Numbered from the stretch's first letter, positions 1-7,727 are shown. The stretch is DNA of 22,230 nucleotides from CANIZL01 sp043788645 (GCA_043788645.1 JAYVTS010000335.1:1-22230); one strand, 5' to 3'. Numbers and translations are program-made. Notes: generated by a model not told the origin, from the sequence alone.

Positions 1-91
1 CCGTCTGGCGGCGTTGGCCTCGCGTTCCGAGCCGGACAGTATGTACTCATACAGTCCGGCTCGGAATCGCTTCGGCCGCCTTGCCAGACGG
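1..91. repeat. 91-bp imperfect palindrome at left edge
   Basis: Outer arms CCGTCTGGC (1-9) and GCCAGACGG (83-91) are exact reverse complements. Inner arms TTCCGAGCCGGAC (25-37) and GTCCGGCTCGGAA (54-66) form a perfect 13-bp stem. After one A-A mismatch this continues as GTATG (39-43)/CATAC (48-52) around a TACT loop. Between the arms, 10-13 can pair with 77-80. No T-tract follows, so it is not a typical rho-independent terminator. It could be a REP-like extragenic palindrome, a small mobile-element relic, or the 3' structure of a gene outside the window. The element starts at base 1, so its true left border is unknown. Confidence 0.75.
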
Positions 92-278
92 GCTCTCGCT
101 GCGTCTCGCGACGAAAGACTATGAAATATCCGGGCTAGGAAATCGCGACAAAACCAAGATACGACCGGTTCGCCCACAAATCCCAGCTCGGAGCCAAAAA
201 AATATCCGCAAACTCGGGCTCTCCCTCACATTCTCTTTGCGTTCCCCACCTTTTCGGTTGCATATCCGGGCGCGACCG
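92..278. other. Non-coding leader upstream of the argD-like gene
   Basis: The frame of the downstream aminotransferase stays open back to base 81. The 66 extra codons look unlike protein, being rich in Arg/Pro/Ser with no family similarity that I recognise, so I treat the stretch as non-coding. It holds three copies of an ATATCCG motif (listed separately). I see no convincing -35/-10 pair and no Shine-Dalgarno sequence before the ATG at 279. Confidence 0.5.
124..271 (+). promoter_or_regulatory. Three ATATCCG motifs upstream of argD-like gene
   Basis: AAATATCCGGGCT lies at 124-136, AAAAATATCCG at 198-208, and ATATCCGGGC at 262-271, all on the strand of the downstream aminotransferase gene. 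The last copy ends 8 bases before its ATG. The first is identical over 13 bases to the copy upstream of the ceramidase-like gene. The function is unknown: regulator site, promoter element and dispersed repeat are all possible. Confidence 0.35.
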
Positions 279-1595
279 ATGAAGGAACTCTCCCCTTTAC
301 CCCCACCACCGCCGCCACCGCTGGTTCACAACCAGTATGCGGAGGTCCGCGCACTCTTCGACCGCTACGTCATCCCGACTTACGGCCGCTTTGAAATCGC
401 GCTGAGTCACGGGACGGGCTCGTATGTCTGGGACGTTTCCGGGAAGCGCTATTTGGATTTAGGCGGTGGCATCGCGGTCTGCTCGCTGGGCCATGCGCAT
501 CCCGAGATTACGGCCGCGCTCATTGAGCAATCTCGCAAACTGGTTCACGTATCGAATCTGTACTTCCAGGAGCCCCAAGGTCGCCTCGCGGAAACCATTG
601 TGCGCCACCTCGCTCCGGGCAAAGTCTTCTTCTGTAATTCCGGCGCCGAAGCCAACGAGGGCCTCTACAAACTGGCCCGAAAATTCGGTCATGCAGAAGG
701 TCGCTTTGAAGTCCTGACGGCCGTGAATTCGTTCCACGGTCGCACCCTCGCTGGCATCGCCGCTACAGGACAAGAGAAGGTGAAAAAGGGGTTTGAGCCT
801 CTGATTCCTGGTTTTCGACATGTGCCGTTTAACGACCTAGCGGCCGTTTGTGCCGCTCTCTCGCCAGCCACGGTCGCAATTCTAGTCGAAGGAATTCAGG
901 GTGAAGGTGGAATCACAGCAGCCACGGTCGAGTACTTGCTCGGCCTCCGGCAATTATGCGATGAACAACGTCTCTTGCTACTAATCGATGGGGTTCAATG
1001 TGGCCATTTTCGGACCGGCCGATTCCAAAGTTTTCAACGTATTCTAGCCGGTGTACCGGGGGCTGAGTCCTTTCTGCCCGACGGTGTTTCGATGGCGAAA
1101 TCCCTCGGTGGCGGTTTTCCAATGGCCGCGTTCTGGGTTCGAAACGATGCCCATGGCATCAAACTCTCGGACCTCCTCGGACCCGGTTCGCACGGCACCA
1201 CTTATGGCGGAACTCCCTTAGGGTGCGCCGTTGCGCTCAAGGTCTTTGAAGTGATCGAACGCGACAAACTTGCTGCTCATGTCTCTAAGACTGGAGAATT
1301 CATGAAGGCAGGACTCGAAAGCCTCGTGCGCACTTACCCGACCGTGTTGAGAAGTGCCCGAGGGATGGGTTTCATGCTCGGGATTGAAGTCCTAGATCGG
1401 ACCCAAATCCCTGCGTTTAAGGCCTCCGATCAAGTGGCGAGCTTGCAGCTGGTGAATCGATTGCACGCTGCGGGCATGTTGACCGTTCCCAGTGGCAACC
1501 AAATCGTCCGCTTTCTTCCCGCCTTGAATCTCGGGCGGGTCCAGGTCGAAGAGGGGCTCGATCTCTTGGAACGGGTCGTAAAATCTTTGGCGTAG
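279..1595 (+). CDS. argD: Acetylornithine aminotransferase-type class III aminotransferase
   Basis: A PLP-dependent class III aminotransferase of the acetylornithine/ornithine type (438 aa). In this family the enzyme exchanges an amino group between N-acetylornithine and 2-oxoglutarate in cytosolic arginine synthesis. Visible landmarks are the N-terminal substrate region with G-T-G-S-Y-V-W-D, the PLP-phosphate motif N-S-G-A-E-A-N-E near 120-127, S-F-H-G-R-T near 151-156, the cofactor-ring Asp at 237, and the Schiff-base Lys at 274 in M-A-K-S-L-G-G-G. The start at 279 is chosen because homology begins shortly after it and the open upstream extension does not look protein-like. Oddities: residues 8-14 are seven consecutive prolines, and the usual D-E-V-Q reads D-G-V-Q at 237-240. 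It converges on the dehydrogenase gene with 14 bases between them. The exact substrate (acetylornithine, succinylornithine or ornithine) cannot be settled from sequence. Confidence 0.87.
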   Translation: MKELSPLPPPPPPPLVHNQYAEVRALFDRYVIPTYGRFEIALSHGTGSYVWDVSGKRYLDLGGGIAVCSLGHAHPEITAALIEQSRKLVHVSNLYFQEPQGRLAETIVRHLAPGKVFFCNSGAEANEGLYKLARKFGHAEGRFEVLTAVNSFHGRTLAGIAATGQEKVKKGFEPLIPGFRHVPFNDLAAVCAALSPATVAILVEGIQGEGGITAATVEYLLGLRQLCDEQRLLLLIDGVQCGHFRTGRFQSFQRILAGVPGAESFLPDGVSMAKSLGGGFPMAAFWVRNDAHGIKLSDLLGPGSHGTTYGGTPLGCAVALKVFEVIERDKLAAHVSKTGEFMKAGLESLVRTYPTVLRSARGMGFMLGIEVLDRTQIPAFKASDQVASLQLVNRLHAAGMLTVPSGNQIVRFLPALNLGRVQVEEGLDLLERVVKSLA

Positions 1596-1609
1596 TCGGG
1601 ATTCGTCCC

Positions 1610-2692
1610 TCAGCTGGGCTCGGAAACCGTCACGACCACTTTCAGTGATTCGGGCGTTGGGTTTGCCGCCAACGCCACGGCCGCCGCCGTCTGCTCCAAC
1701 GGAAACGTGTTCGTAACCAGCGAGCGAACATCTAACTTGCGAGAGAATACGAGTCGCGCCACCCGCCGCTGAAGCGTGGCGTCACTGCTATAACTTCCGA
1801 TCAGGTTCTTCTCTTCTACACAGACGACACCGAGATCGACCGGGGCAGTTTTTCCGCGGACCGTATGCGCAAACAACAGGATCGTGCCACCTCCTCGGAT
1901 CGCTGCCTGCGCCTGAGTCACCACGCCGTCGACCGGTACACAGACCACCGCGGCATCCAAGCCCCGGCCACCGGTGTACCGTCGTAGATCTTCGACCCAA
2001 TCCACCGCGGCTCCATCGAGTACGTGTTTCGCGCCATATTTTCGGGCCAAATTTCGCCGAGTCTCTAAGAGGTCGGTCGCAATCACTTTGATCCCTCGCA
2101 GCTTCAATAGTTGAATGAACAAAAGTCCAATCGGACCCGCCCCCGCTACGAGCACGGTGTCTCCCGGCAACAACGGCAAAAGCTCCACCCCTTTTAGAAC
2201 CGTGTTCACCGGCTCCAACAGCGCCCCTTCCACGAACGAATTGCGAGTCGGAATTTTCACCATTCCCGGCAAACAAAAATCCATCACCCGAACATATTCC
2301 GCGTAGCCACCCCCAGCCGGTTCAAATCCAGCCGTGATCCCAGTCCGCTTATACGTCTCGCATTGGGCAAAGGCGCGGTGCTGACAAGAGTGGCAATTCA
2401 AACAGGGAATATGATGGTGCAGGCCCACCCGCTCACCCACGCGAAATCCTTGGACCGCCGCGCCGACTCTAACAATCGTCCCAGCCGTCTCATGCCCATA
2501 AATGCGAGGGGCCTCCAAGGTCCCGTTTTGAATTTTCTTAATATCAGTGGGGCACACGCCGCACGCCGCGACCTTCACCAAAATTTCACCCCGCCGAATC
2601 CCGGGCACCGGCACTTCTTCGACGCGCATGTCATTGATGCCCCGATAGACCACCGCCCGCATCGTCGAGGGTAACGCCGTTCCCGTCGCCAT
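1610..2692 (-). CDS. Zinc-dependent medium-chain alcohol/polyol dehydrogenase
   Basis: A 360-aa medium-chain dehydrogenase/reductase. The catalytic zinc site is visible as Cys47 (C-G-V-C-P-T-D) and the G-H-E motif at 66-68. The structural zinc site is C97, C100, C103 and C111. The nucleotide-binding fold carries G-A-G-P-I-G at 184-189, so NAD(P)-dependent oxidation of an alcohol or sugar alcohol is expected. The family includes sorbitol, threonine and general alcohol dehydrogenases; the substrate is not evident. I place the start at 2692, preceded by a weak GGTGAAG purine tract. A second ATG at 2662 begins where homology usually begins and is the main alternative. The frame is open to 3058, but that extension crosses the start of the divergent ceramidase-like gene and is rejected. 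Confidence 0.88.
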   Translation of the reverse strand: MATGTALPSTMRAVVYRGINDMRVEEVPVPGIRRGEILVKVAACGVCPTDIKKIQNGTLEAPRIYGHETAGTIVRVGAAVQGFRVGERVGLHHHIPCLNCHSCQHRAFAQCETYKRTGITAGFEPAGGGYAEYVRVMDFCLPGMVKIPTRNSFVEGALLEPVNTVLKGVELLPLLPGDTVLVAGAGPIGLLFIQLLKLRGIKVIATDLLETRRNLARKYGAKHVLDGAAVDWVEDLRRYTGGRGLDAAVVCVPVDGVVTQAQAAIRGGGTILLFAHTVRGKTAPVDLGVVCVEEKNLIGSYSSDATLQRRVARLVFSRKLDVRSLVTNTFPLEQTAAAVALAANPTPESLKVVVTVSEPS

Positions 2693-2888
2693 CGTGTTCA
2701 AACGCTTCACCAAAGCGACGTTAGCGAACAATTGCCCCCATGGAAATGAGCGGAATCGACGCCCCGGACCGGTCCACGATAAATTGGGTCCCGAGCAGAC
2801 CCTTCCGGCCCTTGGCTCACGAGATGGGGAGCGATTGTAAAAATATCCGGGCTGGCCATCGCCCCATTTCCGTCGAAACCTTTCCGGC
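2693..2888. promoter_or_regulatory. Divergent intergenic region between dehydrogenase and ceramidase-like gene
   Basis: This 196-bp region must hold both promoters. It contains a 10-bp perfect palindrome GGACCGGTCC at 2766-2775, and a TTGGCT (2812-2817) followed 17 bases later by the AT-rich TTGTAAAAATAT, a poor match to a housekeeping promoter reading toward the ceramidase-like gene. Assignment is tentative. Confidence 0.35.
2839..2853 (+). promoter_or_regulatory. ATATCCGGGC motif upstream of ceramidase-like gene
   Basis: AAAAATATCCGGGCT at 2839-2853 lies 35 bases before the ATG at 2889. Its last 13 bases match 124-136 exactly and its first 11 match 198-208. Its position just after the possible -10 region means it may overlap the transcription start. 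Confidence 0.35.
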
Positions 2889-4145
2889 ATGAAGTTCCGC
2901 GCTCTGATCTGGGCTTCGGCGTTACTGGTCGCAACCTTTGTATCCGCTGACTTTCGCGTCGGCATTGCGACGCGCATCGTCACCCCGAACCCTCTGCTTC
3001 CGATTTCCGGCGGCGTGGGTCCTAGCAATCCGGCGACCGAAAAACGCGGCGACCTCACCGTCCGCGCGTTGGTCTTGGATCAAGCCCCCCAACGCGTGGC
3101 CTTCGTGAGCGTCGATTTTCTTGGTTTCCCAAAAGTGTTAGGGGATCGGGTCCGCGCCCTCGTCCAAGGACTACCGGGCACCAACATTCTCATCGGAGCC
3201 ACTCATACTCATAGCGCACCCGATTGCTACGGCTTCCCCGATGGTCATGGTGGTATGGCGTCCGATCCCAAATACCTTGAACTTGTCGTCACTCGCACCG
3301 CGGAGGCGATCAACGAAGCCATCGCTCAGTTACAATCCGCTGGGCTCCGCACGGCCTCGGGTGAAGCACACGGCCGTATTGCGTATAATTACTACGCGCC
3401 AGAACTGTACGATCCCCGAGTCAATATCCTTCAAGCAATTGGGTTAAACGGTCAGGTGATGGCTACCCTGGTGAACTACGCCGTCCACCCGGAGGTCATC
3501 GGTTCCGATCGTGGGATTTGCTCGCCGGACCTCATCGGCCCCCTTTACGAGCGGCTGGCCGAACGCGGTGGCGGGATCGGGATCTTCATGAATTCTGCGG
3601 AAGGCGGGATGGTGACCGCTGACAATCGGTTACCCGGAGGCAAGGGCGAAGTGAACAATTGGGAAGAATGTCAACGGATTGGTCGTCTATTGGCCGATGA
3701 AGCCCTCCGAATCGTTGGCCCAGCCGCGCTCCAAATAAATCCCCCGCTCCAAGTTTTCGCCCGTGAGATTCGGTTTCCACTCGCCTCCCCGCTGATGCGT
3801 GAAATTCTCAAAAAAAGCCCGCTCGGCTATCGTACCGAAGCCGATGGCCAAGTATCCACAACGTTAAACCTAGTCAATATTGGCCCGGCCCAAATCGCGA
3901 CGATTCCGGGCGAAGCGTTGCCCAACATTGGCTATTATCTCAAACGCAAATTGCGCGGGCAGCCGAATCTCCTATTCGGACTCACCAACGATGGTTTCGG
4001 GTATATCCTCACCCGGGTCGATTGGAGCAGCTTCAAGCGATATGATTACGTCTCCCGCACCAGTCTTGGTGAAGAGACCGGCGAGATTTTGATCCGAGAA
4101 ATTCTTCAATTTGCGAACGAAATACCCGCTCCAGCCCGGCCGTAG
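2889..4145 (+). CDS. Secreted neutral/alkaline ceramidase-like hydrolase
   Basis: A 418-aa exported protein of the neutral/alkaline non-lysosomal ceramidase N-terminal family. A signal peptide covers residues 1-20 (charged start, hydrophobic core, V-S-A before D21). Next come G-I-A-T-R-I-V-T-P, typical of the domain start, and G-A-T-H-T-H-S-A-P at 103-111, whose histidines match zinc-binding positions of the family. A further His200 lies in N-Y-A-V-H-P-E. True ceramidases of this family cleave the amide bond of ceramide through a zinc ion and are around 650-700 residues with a C-terminal domain; this protein carries only the catalytic-type domain. Members of this short type are common in PVC bacteria and their substrates are mostly unknown, so I do not claim ceramide. 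It is divergent from the dehydrogenase and convergent with the propeller gene (12-base gap). Confidence 0.82.
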   Translation: MKFRALIWASALLVATFVSADFRVGIATRIVTPNPLLPISGGVGPSNPATEKRGDLTVRALVLDQAPQRVAFVSVDFLGFPKVLGDRVRALVQGLPGTNILIGATHTHSAPDCYGFPDGHGGMASDPKYLELVVTRTAEAINEAIAQLQSAGLRTASGEAHGRIAYNYYAPELYDPRVNILQAIGLNGQVMATLVNYAVHPEVIGSDRGICSPDLIGPLYERLAERGGGIGIFMNSAEGGMVTADNRLPGGKGEVNNWEECQRIGRLLADEALRIVGPAALQINPPLQVFAREIRFPLASPLMREILKKSPLGYRTEADGQVSTTLNLVNIGPAQIATIPGEALPNIGYYLKRKLRGQPNLLFGLTNDGFGYILTRVDWSSFKRYDYVSRTSLGEETGEILIREILQFANEIPAPARP

Positions 4146-4157
4146 CGCGGCCTCTAT

Positions 4158-5483
4158 TCATTTCGTACCAAAGCAATAAAGCGCCTTCGCCGAGCGAACA
4201 AACACATGCCCGTGCGCCAGCGCCACGCTCCCGAAGCACGGGACTTCGTCGGAGGGCAATTGATACCGACTCAAGACCTTAAATTCATCGCCCGCGGAAC
4301 AGACCAAGACGGTGCCGGCTTCGCTCCGAAGATAGATCTTCCCGTCGCCCGCATTGGGCGAACTCCAGATCAAGCCCGCGACCTCTAAGCGGCCAGACCA
4401 CTTGACTGTGCCCGTAGTCGAATCCAAGCGTGAAAGCACCCGTTTATCCCCATCGAGCACAAACAGGTTTCCGTCATAGATCAACGGGGTCGCCCAATCC
4501 GTGGGATTTTCCTTGAATTCCCAGGCCTTGTGGGTCGAGGTGACATCCCCTTGACCACCATCCCGAAAGGCGACGACCGGCTGGCCTTTTGGACCACTCG
4601 CATAGATTAATCCATCCTGAGCCACTGCGGAAGTCACAATTCGATACCAATCATCGCGCTTCTCATACAAGCGTGCGCGCCATAACTCCGTGCCATCTTT
4701 GGGACTGTGAGCCGAGACATGGTCCCCGCCGACGACGATGATTTCCGAGCCATTCTTGCCGACGTTGGGAATAGGCGTCGCGTAGGACTCATGGCTTTCT
4801 TTCGTCGAATCCGTTGCTCGGATCTGGCGCCAGATCGTCTTTCCGTCCGTCGGATTTAAGCACAGGAGGAAAGATTCGCGTTTCGGCTTCCCATCAAACA
4901 ACGGGTAATCCGCCGGCATTTCGTCCCGTTGAAACACCTGGATGTAAAGCTTCCCGTCGTAGAGCAGTGGGCTCGATCCGTAGATCCACATCACGGCAAA
5001 CCGGCCAAACTCTTGGTGCAAAGAGCGTTTCCACAGCAACCGACCAGAAACATGCAAAGCAACCAGGTCTCCTGAGCCAAAGAGCGCGTAAAGAGCGGTC
5101 CCATCGGTCACCGGGCTGGGCGCACACAAGTTGTTCCGTTGCTTCTCCTTATCCGGAACTCCGGTATCATACGCCCAATGTTGCGCGCCCGTGCGCCGAT
5201 CCAAGGCCACGATTGAAAGATTTTTTTCCTCGTTCGGCGTGGTGAGAATCACTTGTTCGTTCCACACAATCGGGGTCGATCCGGCCCGGCCGGGCAAGGG
5301 CGTTCGCCAAGCCAAGTTTTCCGCCGAAACCGTCGCTGGCAGCCCGACATCTTTCGTGGAGCCATTGAAAGCGGGTCCGCGCCATTGGGGCCAATTTTCG
5401 CCGGCGTAGACTTCCGAGACCAAGGTCGCCAATAACGAAGACCAGCGAGCGAGCCCAAAAAAAAGAGAGCGCATTGAATACAT
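4158..5483 (-). CDS. Exported PQQ-like beta-propeller repeat protein
   Basis: A 441-aa protein with an N-terminal signal peptide ending about E-V-Y-A, followed by the motif W-P-Q-W-R-G-P that opens many PQQ-like propeller proteins of Planctomycetes and Verrucomicrobia. The rest consists of repeated blades with signatures such as I-V-A-L-D-R-R-T-G, L-N-P-T-D-G-K-T-I-W and L-D-S-T-T-G-T-V-K-W, typical of the PQQ/pyrrolo-quinoline-quinone-like fold. In most such proteins no PQQ is bound and there is no known catalysis, so a periplasmic scaffold or binding role is more likely than dehydrogenase activity. Two starts are possible: ATG at 5483 and ATG at 5474, the latter giving a more usual signal peptide (M-R-S-L-F-F). 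Neither has a Shine-Dalgarno sequence. It appears to be a single-gene unit. Confidence 0.83.
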   Translation of the reverse strand: MYSMRSLFFGLARWSSLLATLVSEVYAGENWPQWRGPAFNGSTKDVGLPATVSAENLAWRTPLPGRAGSTPIVWNEQVILTTPNEEKNLSIVALDRRTGAQHWAYDTGVPDKEKQRNNLCAPSPVTDGTALYALFGSGDLVALHVSGRLLWKRSLHQEFGRFAVMWIYGSSPLLYDGKLYIQVFQRDEMPADYPLFDGKPKRESFLLCLNPTDGKTIWRQIRATDSTKESHESYATPIPNVGKNGSEIIVVGGDHVSAHSPKDGTELWRARLYEKRDDWYRIVTSAVAQDGLIYASGPKGQPVVAFRDGGQGDVTSTHKAWEFKENPTDWATPLIYDGNLFVLDGDKRVLSRLDSTTGTVKWSGRLEVAGLIWSSPNAGDGKIYLRSEAGTVLVCSAGDEFKVLSRYQLPSDEVPCFGSVALAHGHVFVRSAKALYCFGTK

Positions 5484-5544
5484 AAATGACTGGAGGAGAC
5501 GCCGAGAGTTACGTCCATAACCGACGGGGAGGCCAGCGAGGAAT

Positions 5545-5679
5545 TCAACTGAGGGTAACTAGCCCGGTCACGGTTTCTCCGCGGAATCCGTCCGGGCCGT
5601 CGCCCTTCTTGATGGCCACCCACTCATCGTCGAGGATGCGGCCTGAATTCAATTGCGTTGCGCGACTGCGAATGAGTAA
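5545..5679 (-). pseudogene. Short protein-like open stretch, possible gene relic
   Basis: On the minus strand, 44 codons between a TAG (5680-5682) and a TGA (5545-5547) encode a sequence of believable composition, including G-R-I-L-D-D-E-W-V-A-I-K-K-G-D-G. The mix of acidic residues, Trp and glycine turns looks like the C-terminal end of a real protein. There is no ATG; a TTG would give 35 residues. It is either a decayed gene end left by a rearrangement, a very small gene, or chance. I do not recognise the family. Confidence 0.22.
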
Positions 5680-5683
5680 CTAC

Positions 5684-5705
5684 TGACGTCGAAAATATGA
5701 CGTCA
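5684..5705. promoter_or_regulatory. Paired TGACGTC operator-like repeat
   Basis: TGACGTC occurs at 5684-5690 and again at 5698-5704, 14 bases apart start to start. The second copy extends to the perfect 8-bp palindrome TGACGTCA (5698-5705). The pair ends 20 bases before the ATG of the AlbA_2-RRM gene, a fitting place for a repressor site; no regulator is identified. Confidence 0.35.
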
Positions 5706-5725
5706 CGGCAAATTCGAAGTAGCCC

Positions 5726-7600
5726 ATGGAACTCCTGACAATTCAACAAAAGATCCAGATTTCTCTTTCTGCTGGGGAGAGCCATTTCCGTGAATTCAAA
5801 AGCGCGCACCAAGGAATTCCCGGGCACAAGACGGCGCGACCGGTTAAGGAAATATGCGAGGATATTGCCGAGGCCATGGTTGCCTTTGCGAACGCCGACG
5901 GCGGCGAGTTGATTGTAGGCGTCGAAGACAACGGTGAAATCACCGGAATGCCTCATTCGGAAGCGAATATCCTAGAGATTCTTTCGGATTGGAAGTTACG
6001 GGTGCAAATGAATCCGGCGGACCCACGAACACACTTGCCCATCCAACATTCTGAATGGGTATCCCTGCCTCAGGGCAAGGTGTTGTTTTTCTCCGTCAGC
6101 AAAGGCACTCGGCAAATCTTCCAACTGACGAGCGGACGATGTCTTCGGAGAAGGGACAAATCCACCGAGCCCGGGAACGTCAACCAGATGTTGTTTGATG
6201 CCCAGGAGTCCGATTCACGGTCATTCGATCAGCAGTTCATCGACGGAGCGTCCGTCGCCGACCTCGATCATGGCCGAATTTCGATGGTTGCGGGTCAATA
6301 CCTGTCTGGAATGACTCCGGAATTCTATGTCCAACAAGTTGGCCTCGGCGAGTATGGAATCGGAAGCCTTCGCCTTCGGCGCGCCGCACTGCTCTTGTTC
6401 GCCAAAGACATTCAACGCTGGCATCCGAGATCTCAGATCCGAGTCCTGAAAGTCTCAGGTACCGAGTTAAAAAGCGGGGATCACTACAATGTGTCTTCCG
6501 ATGAACTACGCACGGGAAACATCTTCGACCTTTTAACAATTTCTTGGGAAGTGTTACGTCCGTTTCTGACCACGAAAACAGAATTTGGTTCCGACAGCCG
6601 CTTCGACACCCAATATCTTTTTCCCGAACAGGCCTGTCGCGAGGCTTTGATCAACGCAATCGCTCATCGTGCTTACAATATCATGAACCCGATTGAAGTC
6701 TTCATTTTTGAGGACCGAATCGAGTTTCGAAGCCCGGGTGCGTTGCTGTCCACGCTGACGATTCAGGGACTAGAATCACTCCAAGGCGCTCATGAATCGC
6801 GAAACCCATTGATTGGGCGCGTCCTCCGCGAGAGCAAGTTCATGCGGGAACTAGGCGAGGGTATGAAGCGAATCTTTGAGTCCATGGATGACCGCGACGT
6901 CGAACGGCCACGCCTCTATTCCAACACGAATTCATTCAGTATCACGCTCGGGAATCGAACGATCTATTCCCCGCAACAGGAACTCTGGCTCTCCGTGTTC
7001 AAAGACTATCAATTGACCCCGCTCCAAAAAAAGATCGTGGTCGCCGGTATGGGCGGACGCCCGCTTTCTCGCCACGACATCGTTCGCGCCATGCACACCG
7101 ATGATCGAGACATTTATGATCAAACGGTGACGCGTCTGAGAAAACTAAAAATTCTAGTTGAGACCCGGACGAATGCTCGGGCGGGAGCGATTTCAAAGAA
7201 TCAAGGTCGTCCGAAAGACCAAATTCACCGGTTCCAAGTTGCCATTCCGGACAACGCAGAAGGCGATAGTGCGAAATTGCCTTCTAAACACACACCGAAA
7301 CCATCGGCAACCGTATCACACGATCAGATCACTTCGTCGTCACCCGAACGTCGAGTCTTCATACAATTTGACGCCGACCGAGGCGTTTTGGATAAAAACG
7401 AACTACTGGCTTTGTTCCAACGGTGCGGAGTGGTAGAGCGGTTAGACCTCCCTGTGTCCTATTTTGACGGGCGTCAACGCGGATTCGGCTTTGTGTGGTA
7501 TGCTACGCGTGAATCGGCCCAGTTGGCGGTGGCTCAACTCAACAACGCCCTGCTGGCTGGCCAACGACTTCGGGTGGAAGTCTACGACCTCGGTCGCTGA
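5726..7600 (+). CDS. Schlafen AlbA_2 / RecG-like protein with C-terminal RRM
   Basis: A 624-aa multidomain protein. Residues about 15-150 form a Schlafen AlbA_2 domain, with E-F-K near 23-25 and the signature A-F-A-N-A-D-G-G-E-L-I-V-G-V near 53-66. Residues about 300-400 match the RecG-related/HATPase_c_4 region (E-A-L-I-N-A-I-A-H-R near 306-315, R-I-E-F-R-S-P-G near 331-338). A winged-helix-like segment follows to about 505. After a Ser/Thr/Pro-rich linker, 541-622 form an RNA recognition motif with RNP2 V-F-I-Q-F-D (544-549) and a perfect RNP1 R-G-F-G-F-V-W-Y (585-592). AlbA_2 proteins are usually annotated as transcriptional regulators or defence-linked proteins. The RRM suggests RNA binding, an unusual pairing. 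Two sampled 60-base stretches of the gene are near 50% GC, against about two-thirds GC in a stretch of the operon sampled, hinting at separate origin. No transmembrane segment is seen. Confidence 0.85.
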   Translation: MELLTIQQKIQISLSAGESHFREFKSAHQGIPGHKTARPVKEICEDIAEAMVAFANADGGELIVGVEDNGEITGMPHSEANILEILSDWKLRVQMNPADPRTHLPIQHSEWVSLPQGKVLFFSVSKGTRQIFQLTSGRCLRRRDKSTEPGNVNQMLFDAQESDSRSFDQQFIDGASVADLDHGRISMVAGQYLSGMTPEFYVQQVGLGEYGIGSLRLRRAALLLFAKDIQRWHPRSQIRVLKVSGTELKSGDHYNVSSDELRTGNIFDLLTISWEVLRPFLTTKTEFGSDSRFDTQYLFPEQACREALINAIAHRAYNIMNPIEVFIFEDRIEFRSPGALLSTLTIQGLESLQGAHESRNPLIGRVLRESKFMRELGEGMKRIFESMDDRDVERPRLYSNTNSFSITLGNRTIYSPQQELWLSVFKDYQLTPLQKKIVVAGMGGRPLSRHDIVRAMHTDDRDIYDQTVTRLRKLKILVETRTNARAGAISKNQGRPKDQIHRFQVAIPDNAEGDSAKLPSKHTPKPSATVSHDQITSSSPERRVFIQFDADRGVLDKNELLALFQRCGVVERLDLPVSYFDGRQRGFGFVWYATRESAQLAVAQLNNALLAGQRLRVEVYDLGR

Positions 7601-7668
7601 TCAAGGAGCGGACCGGTTCCGGTGTTCGTGCGGCGCCTGGATTTCAGGGTATCCGGCGAACCTTGATC
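7599..7668 (+). other. Inverted-repeat structured segment after AlbA_2-RRM gene
   Basis: GATCAAGG (7599-7606, starting inside the stop codon) is complementary to CCTTGATC (7661-7668). Between them lie ACCGG-TT-CCGGT (7612-7623) and a shorter CTGGAT/ATCCGG pairing. There is no T-tract. It may be a structured 3' end or leader, but the pairing is modest. Confidence 0.25.
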
Positions 7669-7727
7669 CAAGGATTGGCCAGAGAGGATGTAATGGGTCG
7701 ATGCAGTCGGGCGTCACTCCCTTTGTA

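Larger units (their letters stand above)
5484..5725. other. Divergent intergenic region with possible gene relic
   Basis: A 242-bp gap between the minus-strand propeller gene and the plus-strand AlbA_2-RRM gene. It should contain both promoters, but no clear -35/-10 pair is seen. It holds the repeated TGACGTC site at 5684-5705 and a 44-codon open stretch on the minus strand that reads like protein (both listed separately). Confidence 0.5.

Noticed and set aside
81..278. Extension of the aminotransferase frame upstream of 279
   Set aside because: It begins with TTG inside the palindrome, has a non-protein-like composition, and adds 66 residues the family does not have.
2693..3058. N-terminal extension of the zinc dehydrogenase
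   Set aside because: It would overlap the start and signal peptide of the divergent ceramidase-like gene, and homology begins at the start codons at 2692 or 2662.
7464..7727. Long in-frame extension of the small exported protein
   Set aside because: It lies in another frame over the RRM coding region; the signal peptide clearly begins near 7728.
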